This document shows positions 38,786 through 38,801 of a DNA stretch of 38,801 bases, one piece after another (the stretch's first letter is position 1; each line of letters begins with the position of its first letter). Position numbers and translations under genes: made by a program. The notes under the pieces were generated by a model, which made no database searches, was not told the DNA's origin, and saw only the letters and a list, made by a program, of their open reading frames with translations. Where the stretch lies: the NCBI GenBank assembly GCA_965368815.1, contig CBDUOH010000012.1, positions 1 through 38,801 of the forward strand, written 5' to 3'. The DNA comes from UBA5794 sp965368815 (lineage in GTDB: Bacteria > Actinomycetota > Acidimicrobiia > Spongiisociales > UBA5794).

Positions 38786-38801
38786 GTGACGAAACACGTG
38801 T
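38786..38801 (+). CDS. pyrG: CTP synthase, first five codons only
   Basis: GTG 38786 opens a frame reading M-T-K-H-V, the usual start of CTP synthase, which makes CTP from UTP with glutamine. GGAGGA (38775-38780) lies 5 nt upstream. pyrG follows recN closely in mycobacteria as well. The window ends after 16 bases, so the call rests on the N-terminal pentapeptide, ribosome site and context. Confidence 0.6.

Noticed and set aside
1..38801. tRNA, rRNA, CRISPR array, insertion sequence or toxin-antitoxin locus
   Set aside because: I looked for cloverleaf ends, evenly spaced repeats, transposase motifs and terminal inverted repeats and saw none. All intergenic gaps are short.

Overview
The window is a high-GC, densely packed bacterial chromosome segment. 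A complete pupylation/proteasome set (mpa, dop, pup, prcB, prcA, pafA, pafB, pafC), a DUF4193-type acidic zinc-ribbon protein, TlyA and a HelY-type helicase place it in the Actinomycetota. A deep, free-living lineage such as Acidimicrobiia is my best guess, but this is not provable from the window. I see no tRNA, rRNA, CRISPR array, insertion sequence or prophage, and no gene-free stretch longer than about 200 bp.

Layout. (1) 72-7591, plus strand, translation block: infC, rpmI, rplT, a SpoU-type rRNA methyltransferase, pheS-pheT behind an attenuator-like leader, a 3-methyladenine DNA glycosylase overlapping pheT, and tyrS. (2) 7607-11604, minus strand: an osmoprotectant (OpuC/ProU-type) ABC transporter in the order ATPase, permease, permease, binding protein, then a cupredoxin lipoprotein. 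(3) 11722-17347, mixed strands: thiI, an unknown membrane protein, a threonine/serine dehydratase-like PLP enzyme, a BON/OmpA envelope protein coupled to a 41-residue membrane protein, and an MFS exporter. (4) 17437-18341: four tiny overlapping membrane-protein genes. (5) 18353-27433: trmI followed by the Pup-proteasome genes in the usual actinobacterial order. (6) 27537-35466: a zinc-ribbon protein, HelY-like helicase, diacylglycerol kinase, DUF4193-like protein, dolichol-phosphate-mannose-synthase-like glycosyltransferase, GNAT, M20 peptidase, HAD phosphatase and a short acidic protein. (7) 35519-38801: tlyA, nadK, recN and the first five codons of pyrG.

How they work together. Pup carries a C-terminal Glu already. 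PafA ligates it to target lysines, Dop removes it, Mpa (C-terminal GQYL) threads pupylated proteins into the PrcBA core, and PafB/PafC are WYL regulators linked in mycobacteria to the DNA-damage response, to which recN also belongs. The order infC-rpmI-rplT-tsnR-pheS-pheT, tyrS ... HAD-small-tlyA-nadK-recN-pyrG, and trmI-mpa-dop-pup-prcBA-pafABC-helY matches, from memory, three blocks that lie apart in Mycobacterium. Here they are fused.

Translation starts are unusual. infC appears to start at AUC. The DNA glycosylase has no ATG/GTG/TTG that keeps its catalytic region, and CTG fits. About ten first-of-transcript genes lack a Shine-Dalgarno but carry TANNNT 6-10 nt before the start codon, the signature of leaderless mRNAs. 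The most interesting regulatory candidate is the pheS leader (2171-2304): a leaderless 24-codon reading frame, a two-tier hairpin, and a terminator whose arms share CCCGGG with the upstream hairpin.
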